The position numbers and the translations under genes were made by a program. A stretch of 64,000 bases of DNA from a virus: positions 1 to 64,000 of IMG/VR virus record IMGVR_UViG_3300024495_000023. One strand, 5' to 3'. The notes beneath the pieces are model-generated. The model saw nothing but the letters and a program-made list of their open reading frames with translations. It did no database searches and was not told the origin of the DNA. Every line of letters starts with the position of its first letter. Within the stretch, counting starts at the first letter, position 1. Below are positions 19,461 to 28,878 of the stretch, one piece after another.

Positions 19461-22400
19461 TTAGCCAAAAATCAAGCTGTAAACTTGATCAAGGTCGTTG
19501 AATTCGCTGGCACTAATACCTACAGCATCACCTGCTAATGAAGCCCATGCTACTCCGTTCCAAACTTCAGGAGCAGCTAGATCTGTGTTAAATCTAAAAT
19601 CTCCCACTTCTGGTCCAGCTGGACGTTCACTGGTATTACCTACTGGAATAACCAGTGCTTTGTTGTTATTGAATTTTACATAGCCCTGTCCGTTTGATGC
19701 GACTGTTAACGGTAATGTGTTATCTAGATTTATAAAAGCATCGCCTACTATTGTAGTTTTATCGAAGATCGGCTGGCCTGTACCGCCCGGTGTTATAAAG
19801 ATGTTTTCATTCAGAGCATTGCTAAATGTGTTATTAGACACCGTCATATAAGTGTTTACTTGTACAGCTTCGGTAATAGCTTTACTGCTAGTTATGGACA
19901 TCTTGTTAGCATTGTTAACAGTAAATCTTAAAGACTGTGTATCAAGGGCAGTTACTGAAGTTTTTAGATCCGCAGAATATACGCCATTAAATGGTTTAGT
20001 TGCCGCAGAATTCCATCCCCTAAATTGCTGTGCTGTAGTGTTATATCGTATCTGACCGGCTACTCCTGAAGGTCTATTAGCTGTAGTTCCTGTTGGTAAT
20101 TTCATAGCAGAAACACTGTCTACAGTAACGATGCCATTTGGTTGTATCAATAGATCATTAAATGTAACCGGAGAAATAACATTGTTGTTAATCAATACAT
20201 TTTGAGATGCTACGCCGCCTAGGAGATTACCTGTTAATTTTAAATTGCTGTTTGAATTTGTAGTCCTAATAAAGTTGTCTTTGATTAATATCTCACCATC
20301 ATACAAGCTATCAGCATAACTTGTAGAAGATGTGTTGATAATGCTAGAGGTTATATCTTGAGAAACTGAAAGATTGTTGTTAATTAAAACATTGTTATTA
20401 GTAAAACTGATTAATCCTGAACCAGATGCTCGCAATTCAAGGTCACTACTACTGAGGGTAGTCAATATGGTATTGTTGACTATGTGTATATTGTCTAGTC
20501 TTATTTCATTATTATTAGTAAAATCACCTGTTTGATAGTAACTGCCATTTACTGTTCTATTACCGGTGATTGAAAAATTACCTAAGTGATTGCCTCCACC
20601 TAAAAACGTATTGTTAAAATAGCTAGTGCCAGCTACAGTTAATCCGTATGTTCTTAAATCATTGCTAGGTATTCTTACGATCCCAGTGCCGTGGCTTGTG
20701 AGATCTAGGTCTGCGTTTGAATCTACGGTAGTGATAAAATTATCTTTTACTAAAACCGTGCCATCAGTTAAACTATTGAATGTTACTTTATTAACTGTTA
20801 GATTATTGACTGTTAAAGTATCATTTACTGATAAATTTTTGTTAAATGTAGTCTGTGATTTTAATCTAATACTGCCTGTGCCGCTGGCATTTAAAGTTAA
20901 ATCACTGTTTGATTCTGTAGTCTTAACAGCATTGTTCAAGAATACGATATTGCCAAAATTTGCCTGTGTTACTGAAGTATTGGTAAAATCACCAGTTACA
21001 TATCCAGTACCATAAAGTTGATATGATCCTGTATGTGTGATACTGCTAGATGATAGATTTTGTACAGTAACATCTCCAACTATATTTGTTGCCTGTAGAT
21101 CACTAATTCCTGTAACAGACAATTGATTGTTAAATGTCGCAGCGGTAAATCTTATGATACCGGTACCGTTGGCTCTGAGATCTAGATCGCTATTACTCTG
21201 TGTAGTAGTAACTAGATTACCTTCGATCTTTATATCGCCGTCTGAAAAAACTCCCGAGGATGTTGTTGAAATCGCTGTTAAATTTGTAGATGTTGTAGTA
21301 TTGGTAGTTAGATTATTATTAAATCTAGCTATATCGTTTATCACTATATTGCCTGTGGCTGCTAATTCTAGGTCACTGTTAGATACGGTAGTTCTTATTG
21401 TATTATTGCTTACAGTGATAGAATCTGTGACAAAATTTCCGTTAGAAGTCAACGAACTAGTAACATTTACATCACCGGTTCTTGTAGTATTACCTGTCTG
21501 ATTGTAATCTCCAGTCTGTGTCACTGTACCTTGTATCTGTGTAGATTTTAACGAGCTCAAAGCCATGACTGTGAGATCGTTGAGTATTTCTAGATTTTGT
21601 ACAAAATCAACTTGACCTGTACCGCTGGCTTTTAACTCAAGATCGCTGTTTGATTGTGTAGTTTCAATTACATTATCGTAGACAACTATGTTATTGTCTG
21701 AAATAACCGGAGCTGTTACTTGATTTACAGAAATCGCTGCGGCATTAAATGATCCTACTTGTAGATTTTTATCTAGCTGAACATTTTTATCTGGTATAGA
21801 AATAACACCGGTGCCCGCAGCTACTAATTCTAGATCACTATTGGAAGAAACAGTGCTAACTTGATTTAGATTGAGATAGATGTCGTTGAAAGCATAGTAG
21901 TTGTTGTTTACTATGAAATCTCCCGAGATGTTTATATCTCCAGTTTGATTGATATCACCAGTTATCAGAGAGGTGCCGTTTTTAGCAAATGATCCTGTGA
22001 TAAAAGTGTTAGCAAAACTAGAAGTTTGAGAAACAGTTAATGTATTTGATATTTCAGTATTTTTTACAAATACCACAGACCCGCTAGCATTTGCTCGTAA
22101 TTCTAAATCACTGTTTGTATCTACAGTCTGTATATTGTTATCATAAATTTTAATGTTAGGCAAATCTGATCTGATATTTTTTAGAGATGTCCAACGTAAA
22201 GTTTCACTACCAAGATTATATGTAGAAGTTGAATTAGGTAAAATATCACTGTCAACATCGGCTACAAAACTGATAGTATCGACCACTTGATTGCCTAAAG
22301 TTAACTGGCCATCTATGACAAAATTTCCAGTCACTGAAAGATTCTGTGGTATAGAAACATTTTCGAGATTGAGTTGATTGCTAGCAGGATCTATATTAAC

Positions 22401-24716
22401 TTCAGCATCTAGGCCATAGATAGTATTTCCACTGATTTTTATTCCGCCTGTTTGGATGAACTGTGGATCTAATATAGTGTCTTGACCAGAATTATTGCTT
22501 AAAGTGATCCTAGTGATACCGTTAGCATTTTGTCCTATGCCGTTTAGTGTGACAAAACCAGTTTCTTGGTTGACTGTGAATACATCACCAACTCTAAAAT
22601 CTCCTCGTTGATCTAGACTTTGATAGTAAATTTCTCCACCATTGTGTTTGCTAGCTTCATTAGTCTGTATGACTGCTGTAGGGTCGTTGGATGTATCTGT
22701 GCCTGCTCCGATATACGCAAAATTATGATTAATCAAATACATCAATGTATCCGAACCATCGGCATAAGCACCATAGGTACCGTAGACATTGGCTGAACCT
22801 ATGCTTCGTACTTCAGCACCAAATTTTACTCCTTGGTTGGCAAATCCTAGTGTGCCATTTATAGCATAAAGCCCTTTGTTGGCAAAATATGTAAAGCTAT
22901 TGAGCCATTCCACACGAACACCATTAGTCATAGTCAACGCATCTACTTCAGTGGTGATAAATGTACAGCTATGAAATAGCATACTTGCTTCTTTGCTGTC
23001 GGGATTAGCTACACTACCATCAACTAGTGCTCCTTTACCTGCCGGTAGTGGTATTACTGGTGTGCCGTCTGGAGCAACAGGGGACACAAAAAGTACTTGG
23101 CCAAGAGAAGGAGTTGCTATAGTCTGTGTAAAGTTTATCCTCCACCTTGTTCCTTGATCAGAAATACTGTCAATGATATAGCTAGTTCCGCCATAGTAAT
23201 TAACGTCAACAGTATAAATCCAATTAGTTCCAACAGTTGTGCCAAAATCTACAGGCAAATCAGATTTATTATAATCTAGATAATAGTAACCAGCTTCAGC
23301 AAATAAAGCATTTGAAACGATGAAAGAAGCTCCTACACTGTACAAAGTTAATGAAAGTCCAGGTTGAGAAGGATTAAATTCTTCCGCAGTATGTATAAAC
23401 CAATTATCTGTATTAGTAGGATCTACTTCTATTGATGTTACTGTGTAGTATCCTGGAGGATCTATATAACCAGATTGTATCACTGCTGTCAGAGGAGCAT
23501 AGGCTGTTATATAACCGCCAATATCTCCATAATCGGATGCTCTAATAGTAAATCCAAAAGTAGAATATGAAGATGTAGAAATTGGGCCTGTGCCATGTAC
23601 TACTGATGCTGGAATTTCAGTACCTGTTCCTGGTTCTGTTATAACAGATACATTTTGTACGTAAGGACTTCTTGAGGTTACTGTAAAACCTGGAGCAAAT
23701 CTAAAGGCATAGCCTGTGTCTGTAACTGAATTATAATAAAAATCTACCACTGACAGATCGTCTATTGTAGTTTCTCCGTTGAGCAAGAAACAGTCCTGGG
23801 TGTTAGTACTTACAGTTGGTTTGACAGTAACTGCTCTTATACCTGCGCCTCGTACAGTAACTCCTTGTGGAACTGTCAATGGAAATATTTCTGTATAGGT
23901 TCCTGGGTATATGTAAACTGTATCGCCGGATGTTGCTACGCTCAAGGCTTTAGCTATTGTAGCAAATGGACCATGTTGATGAAATCCTACATTCGTATCA
24001 TCACCATTTGTAGCCACGAACCATTGCTTGCCTACATCGAGTCCTATATCATACAGACTAGGAAATGAAACTGATCCAGTTGATAGCAGCTGACCATTAA
24101 CTAGATGTGTGTGTAAATCTAACCATTTTTTGCTGCTAGATCCTAGATTAAAATAATCGGTGCTATCTGGTATCAAGTCTGTGTTTACTTCAGCAGTTAT
24201 GCTAACAGTATCTGTAGTCTGATTACCAAAAAATATCTGTCCGTCGATTAATATATCTCCGGTACTATGTAGATTTCCATCTACCATTACATCGGAATCG
24301 AATATAGTTTCTCCAATACCGTGTGGTTTTAATTCTATGTTATCATTGCTGTTTAAAGAACTGATAGTATTGTTAGAAAAACGTAAATTATCGGTCCTTA
24401 ATTGAGGTACTATCGTTTGATTAGACGCTGGAGAAATATAGATAGGACCATTAACACTGGATAATATGCTGTTAGCACCATCGAAATTAAATCCAGAAAG
24501 ATTTAGATTATTGTCTATTATGAGATCCGAAGTCTTGATAGCTGTGAGTACAGTTAGATCTCTAGTAGGAGCATCTGTATTGATGCCGATCCTGTTAGTT
24601 TCTACATCTATATAGAGTAGACTATCGCTTAGGGAATTTTGAAAGACCAGATTCTCGCCACCTCGCAAGAGGTTTTCTTTGAGCATCGATCCGGAGATTC
24701 TACCTAGGTCAGACAT
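19461..24716 (-). CDS. Giant tail fibre D, paralogue of fibre C
   Basis: The protein has 1751 residues. The N-terminus (MSDLGRISGSMLKENLLRGG) parallels fibre C. The pectin-lyase-like beta-helix starts at ~231 (WFVATNGDDTNVG, SGDTVYIYPGTYTE, VPQGVTVRGAGIRAVTV). Between the helix halves it carries an insert rich in Tyr and Ser instead of the LamG domain of fibre C, so the insertion point appears variable. The conserved blocks VEWLNSFTYFANKGLYA and RGDFRVGDVFTVNQETG follow. The same two-part superrepeat occupies 20243-22106. The C-terminus has RPSGVAGQIRYNTTAQQF and a second tip motif RPAGPEVGDFRFNTDL. The gene is 40 bases downstream of the 288-codon gene. The function, receptor binding in a heteromeric fibre with C, is inference. 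Confidence 0.87.
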   Translation of the reverse strand: MSDLGRISGSMLKENLLRGGENLVFQNSLSDSLLYIDVETNRIGINTDAPTRDLTVLTAIKTSDLIIDNNLNLSGFNFDGANSILSSVNGPIYISPASNQTIVPQLRTDNLRFSNNTISSLNSNDNIELKPHGIGETIFDSDVMVDGNLHSTGDILIDGQIFFGNQTTDTVSITAEVNTDLIPDSTDYFNLGSSSKKWLDLHTHLVNGQLLSTGSVSFPSLYDIGLDVGKQWFVATNGDDTNVGFHQHGPFATIAKALSVATSGDTVYIYPGTYTEIFPLTVPQGVTVRGAGIRAVTVKPTVSTNTQDCFLLNGETTIDDLSVVDFYYNSVTDTGYAFRFAPGFTVTSRSPYVQNVSVITEPGTGTEIPASVVHGTGPISTSSYSTFGFTIRASDYGDIGGYITAYAPLTAVIQSGYIDPPGYYTVTSIEVDPTNTDNWFIHTAEEFNPSQPGLSLTLYSVGASFIVSNALFAEAGYYYLDYNKSDLPVDFGTTVGTNWIYTVDVNYYGGTSYIIDSISDQGTRWRINFTQTIATPSLGQVLFVSPVAPDGTPVIPLPAGKGALVDGSVANPDSKEASMLFHSCTFITTEVDALTMTNGVRVEWLNSFTYFANKGLYAINGTLGFANQGVKFGAEVRSIGSANVYGTYGAYADGSDTLMYLINHNFAYIGAGTDTSNDPTAVIQTNEASKHNGGEIYYQSLDQRGDFRVGDVFTVNQETGFVTLNGIGQNANGITRITLSNNSGQDTILDPQFIQTGGIKISGNTIYGLDAEVNIDPASNQLNLENVSIPQNLSVTGNFVIDGQLTLGNQVVDTISFVADVDSDILPNSTSTYNLGSETLRWTSLKNIRSDLPNIKIYDNNIQTVDTNSDLELRANASGSVVFVKNTEISNTLTVSQTSSFANTFITGSFAKNGTSLITGDINQTGDINISGDFIVNNNYYAFNDIYLNLNQVSTVSSNSDLELVAAGTGVISIPDKNVQLDKNLQVGSFNAAAISVNQVTAPVISDNNIVVYDNVIETTQSNSDLELKASGTGQVDFVQNLEILNDLTVMALSSLKSTQIQGTVTQTGDYNQTGNTTRTGDVNVTSSLTSNGNFVTDSITVSNNTIRTTVSNSDLELAATGNIVINDIARFNNNLTTNTTTSTNLTAISTTSSGVFSDGDIKIEGNLVTTTQSNSDLDLRANGTGIIRFTAATFNNQLSVTGISDLQATNIVGDVTVQNLSSSSITHTGSYQLYGTGYVTGDFTNTSVTQANFGNIVFLNNAVKTTESNSDLTLNASGTGSIRLKSQTTFNKNLSVNDTLTVNNLTVNKVTFNSLTDGTVLVKDNFITTVDSNADLDLTSHGTGIVRIPSNDLRTYGLTVAGTSYFNNTFLGGGNHLGNFSITGNRTVNGSYYQTGDFTNNNEIRLDNIHIVNNTILTTLSSSDLELRASGSGLISFTNNNVLINNNLSVSQDITSSIINTSSTSYADSLYDGEILIKDNFIRTTNSNSNLKLTGNLLGGVASQNVLINNNVISPVTFNDLLIQPNGIVTVDSVSAMKLPTGTTANRPSGVAGQIRYNTTAQQFRGWNSAATKPFNGVYSADLKTSVTALDTQSLRFTVNNANKMSITSSKAITEAVQVNTYMTVSNNTFSNALNENIFITPGGTGQPIFDKTTIVGDAFINLDNTLPLTVASNGQGYVKFNNNKALVIPVGNTSERPAGPEVGDFRFNTDLAAPEVWNGVAWASLAGDAVGISASEFNDLDQVYSLIFG
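20243..22140 (-). repeat. Two-part superrepeat in fibre D
   Basis: The SNSDLELxAxGTG motif occurs near 20243, 20440, 20706, 20898, 21184, 21371, 21640, 21830 and 22106. Steps alternate at about 190 and 275 bases, the same dyad period as in fibre C. This points to expansion before the two genes separated, or to strong structural constraint. Confidence 0.7.
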
Positions 24717-24732
24717 AGTTAATCCTTTTAAC

Positions 24733-24740
24733 TATTTACC
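24733..24740 (-). promoter_or_regulatory. Weak late-promoter-like site before fibre D
   Basis: The minus strand reads GGTAAATA (6 of 8 consensus positions), about 17 bases before the fibre D ATG. Readthrough from upstream could serve instead. Confidence 0.3.
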
Positions 24741-24756
24741 GCAGGTAGATTTTGGA

Positions 24757-25623
24757 TTACTGGTCGAAACCGTATAAAACTGTTACTGGTTTTGTGTCAG
24801 GTACGGCTGTATAGAATCTGATAAACCATCCAGCTTTAGCAATATAAGCTAGATATGTGCCGCCTGCTCCTCCTGCTATCGATACAGAAGGAATAGTAGT
24901 ATAATTAGTTCCGCCTGATGTTATACTGATAGATTCTATATTACCACTGCTGTCAGTAGTAGCTGTACCTGTCGCAGTAGTGCCACCGCCGCTAGGAGCA
25001 GCTACAGTTATAGGAACTGTGCTGTTAGGTGTATAACCGGTACCTGGTGATACTACTTCTACTCCCACTACTTGTCCTGCGCTTTGGACTAGTTCATAGT
25101 TTGTATTGGCAATTTGAAACACATTTTCTACTAACACGATCATGTTGTTAACATAATCTTGTGGATCATATCCTTGTGCTAGTCCTGGCACATAGGGCAA
25201 TGGATTGCCATCGCTAGGAAACCATCTGCTGATATCGCTGTTAGGTTGGGTGATTATATTATAAGTACCTGCTCCTAGGATCTCTTGTATCACTCTAGCA
25301 GGACCTTGTGTTCTTATCTGTGTCCAAGATCCTGATTGATATACTTCTAGACCTGTATCGTTTTCAGGAAAATATCTAACAACTTCTCCTGCTGGATTAG
25401 AAACAGCAGCCGAAGTGTTATATCTCAAAGAACCATTAGCATCAGTGGGCTGTCTAACTCCAGTCGTTTTTGGTCTATTGCTGGTCGTGCCTTTAGGCAA
25501 CATGACTGATCCAGTAGCATTAAACACTACTCTGTTGCCTGTACCGACGTCGTTAGGATATACTATGACTGCTCGATCATTAGAACTAAACTTAGAAAGT
25601 GTTTTTGTTTTTAAAAACTTCAT
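24757..25623 (-). CDS. Fibre-associated structural protein, 288 aa
   Basis: The N-terminal half carries the fibre-tip-type motif seen at the ends of fibres C and D (LPKGTTSNRPKTTG, SLRYNTSA). The C-terminal half has a glycine-rich beta repeat (VEVVSPGTGYTPNSTVPITV, ISITSGGTNYTTIPSVSIAG), common in structural proteins of aquatic T4-like phages. It could be a short fibre, a hinge or a cap. Its ATG overlaps the stop of the upstream 117-codon gene in an ATGA, so translation is probably coupled. No exact family name can be given. Confidence 0.75.
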   Translation of the reverse strand: MKFLKTKTLSKFSSNDRAVIVYPNDVGTGNRVVFNATGSVMLPKGTTSNRPKTTGVRQPTDANGSLRYNTSAAVSNPAGEVVRYFPENDTGLEVYQSGSWTQIRTQGPARVIQEILGAGTYNIITQPNSDISRWFPSDGNPLPYVPGLAQGYDPQDYVNNMIVLVENVFQIANTNYELVQSAGQVVGVEVVSPGTGYTPNSTVPITVAAPSGGGTTATGTATTDSSGNIESISITSGGTNYTTIPSVSIAGGAGGTYLAYIAKAGWFIRFYTAVPDTKPVTVLYGFDQ

Positions 25624-25973
25624 ACTGGTAACACGCTCACGGTTGCGACAACTGCGCTGTTTTGACTACATGAAGCTTGTATAGAATCGCCGGCAGCTAA
25701 CACGATTCTTTCTGTATCAAAAAATAAAGTTTCACCAGCCGGTATAGTCAAGCTAGAGATGATTTTATTAGTCAATGTAACTGGTGAAGCTCCATATGCT
25801 ACAGCAAATACATCAATAGTTACAGCATTTACTGTTTCGTCTGAGGCATTAGGTGCGAGTGTATTACAAAAGATCATTGTAGTGATAGCACTCTGCGTGT
25901 TCATATCACCCGGAGTACCCGGTGCTGTAAAAAGTGATGCTGTGCTAGTTGTTAGTTGTGTGTTTACTATCAT
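25620..25973 (-). CDS. Small beta-rich structural protein, 117 aa
   Basis: The protein is predicted to be mainly beta, with the motif IPAGETLFFDTERIVLAAGD. It appears to be a distant paralogue of the 109-residue product of 13364-13693 (IPPNQSLRIVNGGEKLIMAE). It sits between the 512- and 288-codon genes in an uninterrupted minus-strand run. A small head- or tail-decorating or fibre-connecting role is possible; the family is not recognised. Confidence 0.75.
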   Translation of the reverse strand: MIVNTQLTTSTASLFTAPGTPGDMNTQSAITTMIFCNTLAPNASDETVNAVTIDVFAVAYGASPVTLTNKIISSLTIPAGETLFFDTERIVLAAGDSIQASCSQNSAVVATVSVLPV

Positions 25974-25982
25974 CTTCGATCC

Positions 25983-27521
25983 TTAAAATATCATGCTCAT
26001 AGCCAGTGCTTTTTGTTTACTTATTAATTCATTCTTGACAGGATACAGTGACAGATTGCTAAGATTATATTCTACAGGATGTGGATGATTAGTCATGTAA
26101 CTCTGCCAATACAAAGTCTGCGTCCTGTTGTTATAATACAAAGCTGTACCACCAGGACTGAATGTATTAGACGAATCACCAGCATCGAAAGAATATAATA
26201 CAGAAGAAGCATTGACATAAGATGGCACTACATCTATATCATTGATCTGTAACGGTGTTTGAAATTCAGTTTTACCTGTACCTTGTGGTCTAAAAATTAT
26301 GTTAGTATTGCTGTTGTTATTAGAAATAATATTATTTGATATTTCTAATGCGCCTAACTCTATCCTATTTTTGTAGAAAGTAGTTGAGATAACATTGTCA
26401 ACTACTACTTGTGCTAAACTTTCTGTCAGTGCTGTATTAAGTCCTGCGGAAAATGTAACTGTAGGCACTGTATAATATGTGCCCCTATCGCCGGGTAATA
26501 TAGTGACTGCTGTTATTTGTCCTGCTGTCGGTGACGATGGGTTTGTATCCACTGTCACTGTACCTGTAGCGGTACTACCTGGTCCTAGAGCTCCTGTGCT
26601 TATAGTGACTGTAGCAGATGCATAATCACTACCGCCACTGATAATATCAACAGCTATCACTTCCCATCTTAAATCTAGAGTAGCACCTGCTCCGTTGAGA
26701 CTATTTGTGATAGTGGCTACGTTGTTATTTGATGGTGGTAAAACTGTGTATCTTCCTGGAACAGTAAGATTGAATGATGTTATCTTGCCAGTACCATCAA
26801 CTCCTGTGACTGTTGCATTGGCTGTTAATTGAGCAGTACCGCCTACTATAGAAATAACATCTCCGACAACATAGTTAAGACCTTGATTGTTGATTATGGC
26901 ATTAGAGATGCCCATAACAGCTATACCAACTGCGCCACCGGCAGTATCTTTTACGATAACGTAAGTATTGTCTCTCTTGATTTCGTTGTCAGGTTCTCTG
27001 TTTCTGATAGCTAGATCTACGAATCTTTTATTTGGTATGTGATCGTCTGCGGTTACTCTTGATTCATAGTTAGAAATACCTGTAACTTTAACAACACCTG
27101 TTCCTGATCCTATCAGTGTTAGATCTCCACCGTCAGTGCCAGGATCTGTCACGACCTTTCTTACTTTTATTTTACTATTGACATAGCTTTTAGCTATGCC
27201 ACCAAAACTTTCAATGATTTCCCAATCGTTGTTAGTTTCATTATATAGGAATGAAGGTAGAGGGTTTGCTACTCCTGGAGATACAAACCCCCTATCTATT
27301 TCAAGTCCAGACACTATCTTGGTAACACCATTACCGGTTTCACCTTTGTTCAATCGTATGATATTATCTTGGATCGAAAGATTAGCGACATCTACAGATA
27401 CAGTATTACCCGTTACTACAAGATTCCCTACTACGTTTACTTCTGAGGTAACGAATGTGATCTTGTTAGCATTGGGCGTCTTGATCTTGTAGTCGCCGTT
27501 AGTCTGGATTACCTGACTCAT
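25983..27521 (-). CDS. Tail-fibre-like structural protein, 512 aa
   Basis: The N-terminus (ANKITFVTSEVNVVGNLVVT, VANLSIQDNIIRLNKGETG) resembles the start of neck or fibre proteins in aquatic T4-like phages. The middle holds the glycine-rich beta repeats GLNYVVGDVISIVGG and ISGGSDYASATVTIS, also present in the 288-residue protein. A segment SNTNIIFRPQGTGKTEF near residue 400 is a single copy of the repeat that dominates fibres C and D, linking this gene to them. The C-terminus ends in a short helix (KNELISKQKALAMSMIF). Probably a fibre or a fibre-attachment protein. Confidence 0.75.
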   Translation of the reverse strand: MSQVIQTNGDYKIKTPNANKITFVTSEVNVVGNLVVTGNTVSVDVANLSIQDNIIRLNKGETGNGVTKIVSGLEIDRGFVSPGVANPLPSFLYNETNNDWEIIESFGGIAKSYVNSKIKVRKVVTDPGTDGGDLTLIGSGTGVVKVTGISNYESRVTADDHIPNKRFVDLAIRNREPDNEIKRDNTYVIVKDTAGGAVGIAVMGISNAIINNQGLNYVVGDVISIVGGTAQLTANATVTGVDGTGKITSFNLTVPGRYTVLPPSNNNVATITNSLNGAGATLDLRWEVIAVDIISGGSDYASATVTISTGALGPGSTATGTVTVDTNPSSPTAGQITAVTILPGDRGTYYTVPTVTFSAGLNTALTESLAQVVVDNVISTTFYKNRIELGALEISNNIISNNNSNTNIIFRPQGTGKTEFQTPLQINDIDVVPSYVNASSVLYSFDAGDSSNTFSPGGTALYYNNRTQTLYWQSYMTNHPHPVEYNLSNLSLYPVKNELISKQKALAMSMIF

Positions 27522-27534
27522 TATTGATTCCTAA

Positions 27535-27930
27535 TTATACGTAGTCGGTTGTACCGTTAGCCTTGACATACAATTGGATGTAGTCAGATGATGAATCATT
27601 TACTAGTGCCCATCTGTAGCGTGTGCCATCAAAACCTGTCATGATGCGAGCTGTTAGTTTCTTTATAGTAACTCTTGTAGCATCATTACCCGGATCTCTG
27701 TAACCTACCATGACTGCTGTTCCTGCTGTGTCGGCAGCAAAACTTGTACCTTCTGCTAGTGTTACACGGAATGTACCGTCTGTAGCATTGTATACATCGT
27801 ATTTGTTTGAACCACGTTGTGCTACGATGTAGCTAGTACGAGCTGTGCTAGTTTTCATAGCAGATACCAAAATACCTGAATCTGATCCTGCCGCTGTACC
27901 AAAATTAATCTTTTTTACTGGACGTCCCAT
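27535..27930 (-). CDS. Small structural protein, 131 aa
   Basis: The N-terminus is basic (MGRPVKKINFGTAAG) and the rest is predicted beta (TSYIVAQRGSNKYDVYNA, TIKKLTARIMTGFDGTRYRW). The strong Shine-Dalgarno (GGAG) and a late promoter at 27998-28005 suggest high late expression, as for an abundant virion protein such as a decoration or neck protein. The family is not recognised with certainty. Confidence 0.75.
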   Translation of the reverse strand: MGRPVKKINFGTAAGSDSGILVSAMKTSTARTSYIVAQRGSNKYDVYNATDGTFRVTLAEGTSFAADTAGTAVMVGYRDPGNDATRVTIKKLTARIMTGFDGTRYRWALVNDSSSDYIQLYVKANGTTDYV

Positions 27931-27997
27931 TTGTTTTCTCCTTATGTTGACGTTCTAGGTCTACGCGGTGGGTGCCGCATAATAAACTTAGATACTT

Positions 27998-28005
27998 TAT
28001 TTATC
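27998..28005 (-). promoter_or_regulatory. T4-type late promoter of the 131-aa gene
   Basis: The minus strand reads GATAAATA (7 of 8 consensus positions), overlapping the stop codon of the upstream gene. The leader to 27930 is about 60 bases and contains a short GCGG/CCGC hairpin. Confidence 0.55.
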
Positions 28006-28276
28006 TACGGGCTAACAATGCTATCAACTGTACTTTTTCCACAGTATTAATCACTCTGTCTATCTCATCTATGTGATTTTGTGCTTGTTCTAGATATTTT
28101 TTCTGCTTGGTCTGTCTATAATAGACTAACGCTGTGCTGTATTCTTGTATATGATTTTCTACTATTCGTTCTATCCGTTTAACATCATGGTTAAACATAG
28201 GAAAGCGTCTGCGCCAGTCGTTTATACGATCTCTTATTTCTTTAAAATCTCTTGGTTGATCAAGCGCCGTCGTCAT
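28001..28276 (-). CDS. Small helical protein downstream of the capsid gene, ~91 aa
   Basis: The protein is almost entirely helical and charged (FKEIRDRINDWRRRFPMF, then DVKRIERIVENHIQEYSTAL). It has no membrane segment or known motif. The ATG at 28276 is preferred over an in-frame GTG at 28285, because the GTG would deepen the overlap with the preceding gene from 17 to 26 bases; neither start has a decisive ribosome-binding site. The location in the head module suggests a minor head or head-completion factor, which is unproven. Confidence 0.65.
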   Translation of the reverse strand: MTTALDQPRDFKEIRDRINDWRRRFPMFNHDVKRIERIVENHIQEYSTALVYYRQTKQKKYLEQAQNHIDEIDRVINTVEKVQLIALLARR

Positions 28277-28814
28277 AGTAAACACGCATTCTCAGTTGGT
28301 CGACATAAGCTGTGTCTCTATGAGGAAAATGCGGATGGCTTCTAAATTGTAGCATGATTCCAAATAATGGATCATTAATTTTAGCTGCTGTAAGATTGCT
28401 AAGATGATTTTGATCCTGCCAAAGATCAGTAGGGCCACCATAGGAAAAATAATTTTCATTTATATCTGATAACTGCTTCATGTTTTGACCTATGCGTTCA
28501 TTTAGGTGTAACTGTACGATCTGATCAGTAACTCTAGAATAACGCTGACCTTTTATTTCTAATTCTATTCCTAGTATATTACCTGTGACAGAAAAATTAA
28601 AACCAGTAAAAACCAATTTGTTTGTTTCCATTATAGTCATGCCATCTCTATTAAACGTAGTATTAGAAATGCCCTGTAACGGTTCGTGTGTTTTAATCTG
28701 TTTAAAATCTAGTTTGTCGAGATTATTAAAAGCAGATAGATCCCAAGATATTCCGTCGTCAACGACTATCTCTTGTACAGCTATCGGAGTTTTCCAGGTA
28801 GTAATTTGTTCCAT
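28260..28814 (-). CDS. Putative virion protein, 184 aa
   Basis: This is a predicted beta-sandwich-like protein (VFTGFNFSVTGNILGIELEI, IVQLHLNERIG, DQLRMRVYYDDGA). The ending DQLRMRVYY is typical of strand-rich virion proteins, but no family is recognised. The gene begins just beyond the capsid terminator, so it needs either readthrough or a weak promoter. A CTTAAATA at 28820-28827 lies too near the ATG for a normal leader. Confidence 0.7.
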   Translation of the reverse strand: MEQITTWKTPIAVQEIVVDDGISWDLSAFNNLDKLDFKQIKTHEPLQGISNTTFNRDGMTIMETNKLVFTGFNFSVTGNILGIELEIKGQRYSRVTDQIVQLHLNERIGQNMKQLSDINENYFSYGGPTDLWQDQNHLSNLTAAKINDPLFGIMLQFRSHPHFPHRDTAYVDQLRMRVYYDDGA

Positions 28815-28829
28815 ATCAATATTTAAGTC

Positions 28830-28856
28830 AAAAAGAAAGGCCCCGTAGGGCCTTTC
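28830..28856 (-). terminator. Rho-independent terminator after the major capsid gene
   Basis: GAAAGGCCC and GGGCCTTTC form a perfect 9-bp stem with a CGTA-type loop. On the minus strand it is followed directly by five T residues. It lies 22 bases beyond the gp23 stop and should end the abundant head transcript. Confidence 0.9.
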
Positions 28857-28878
28857 GAACAGACGAATCTGTTTTTGA

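Noticed and set aside
14411-22140. A CRISPR-like array suggested by evenly spaced repeats.
   Set aside because: The repeats are in-frame coding sequence with diverged copies and alternating spacing; they encode fibre shaft units.
28820-28827. CTTAAATA as a late promoter for the 184-codon gene.
   Set aside because: It has a weak match and is too close to the start codon; readthrough of the capsid terminator is as likely.
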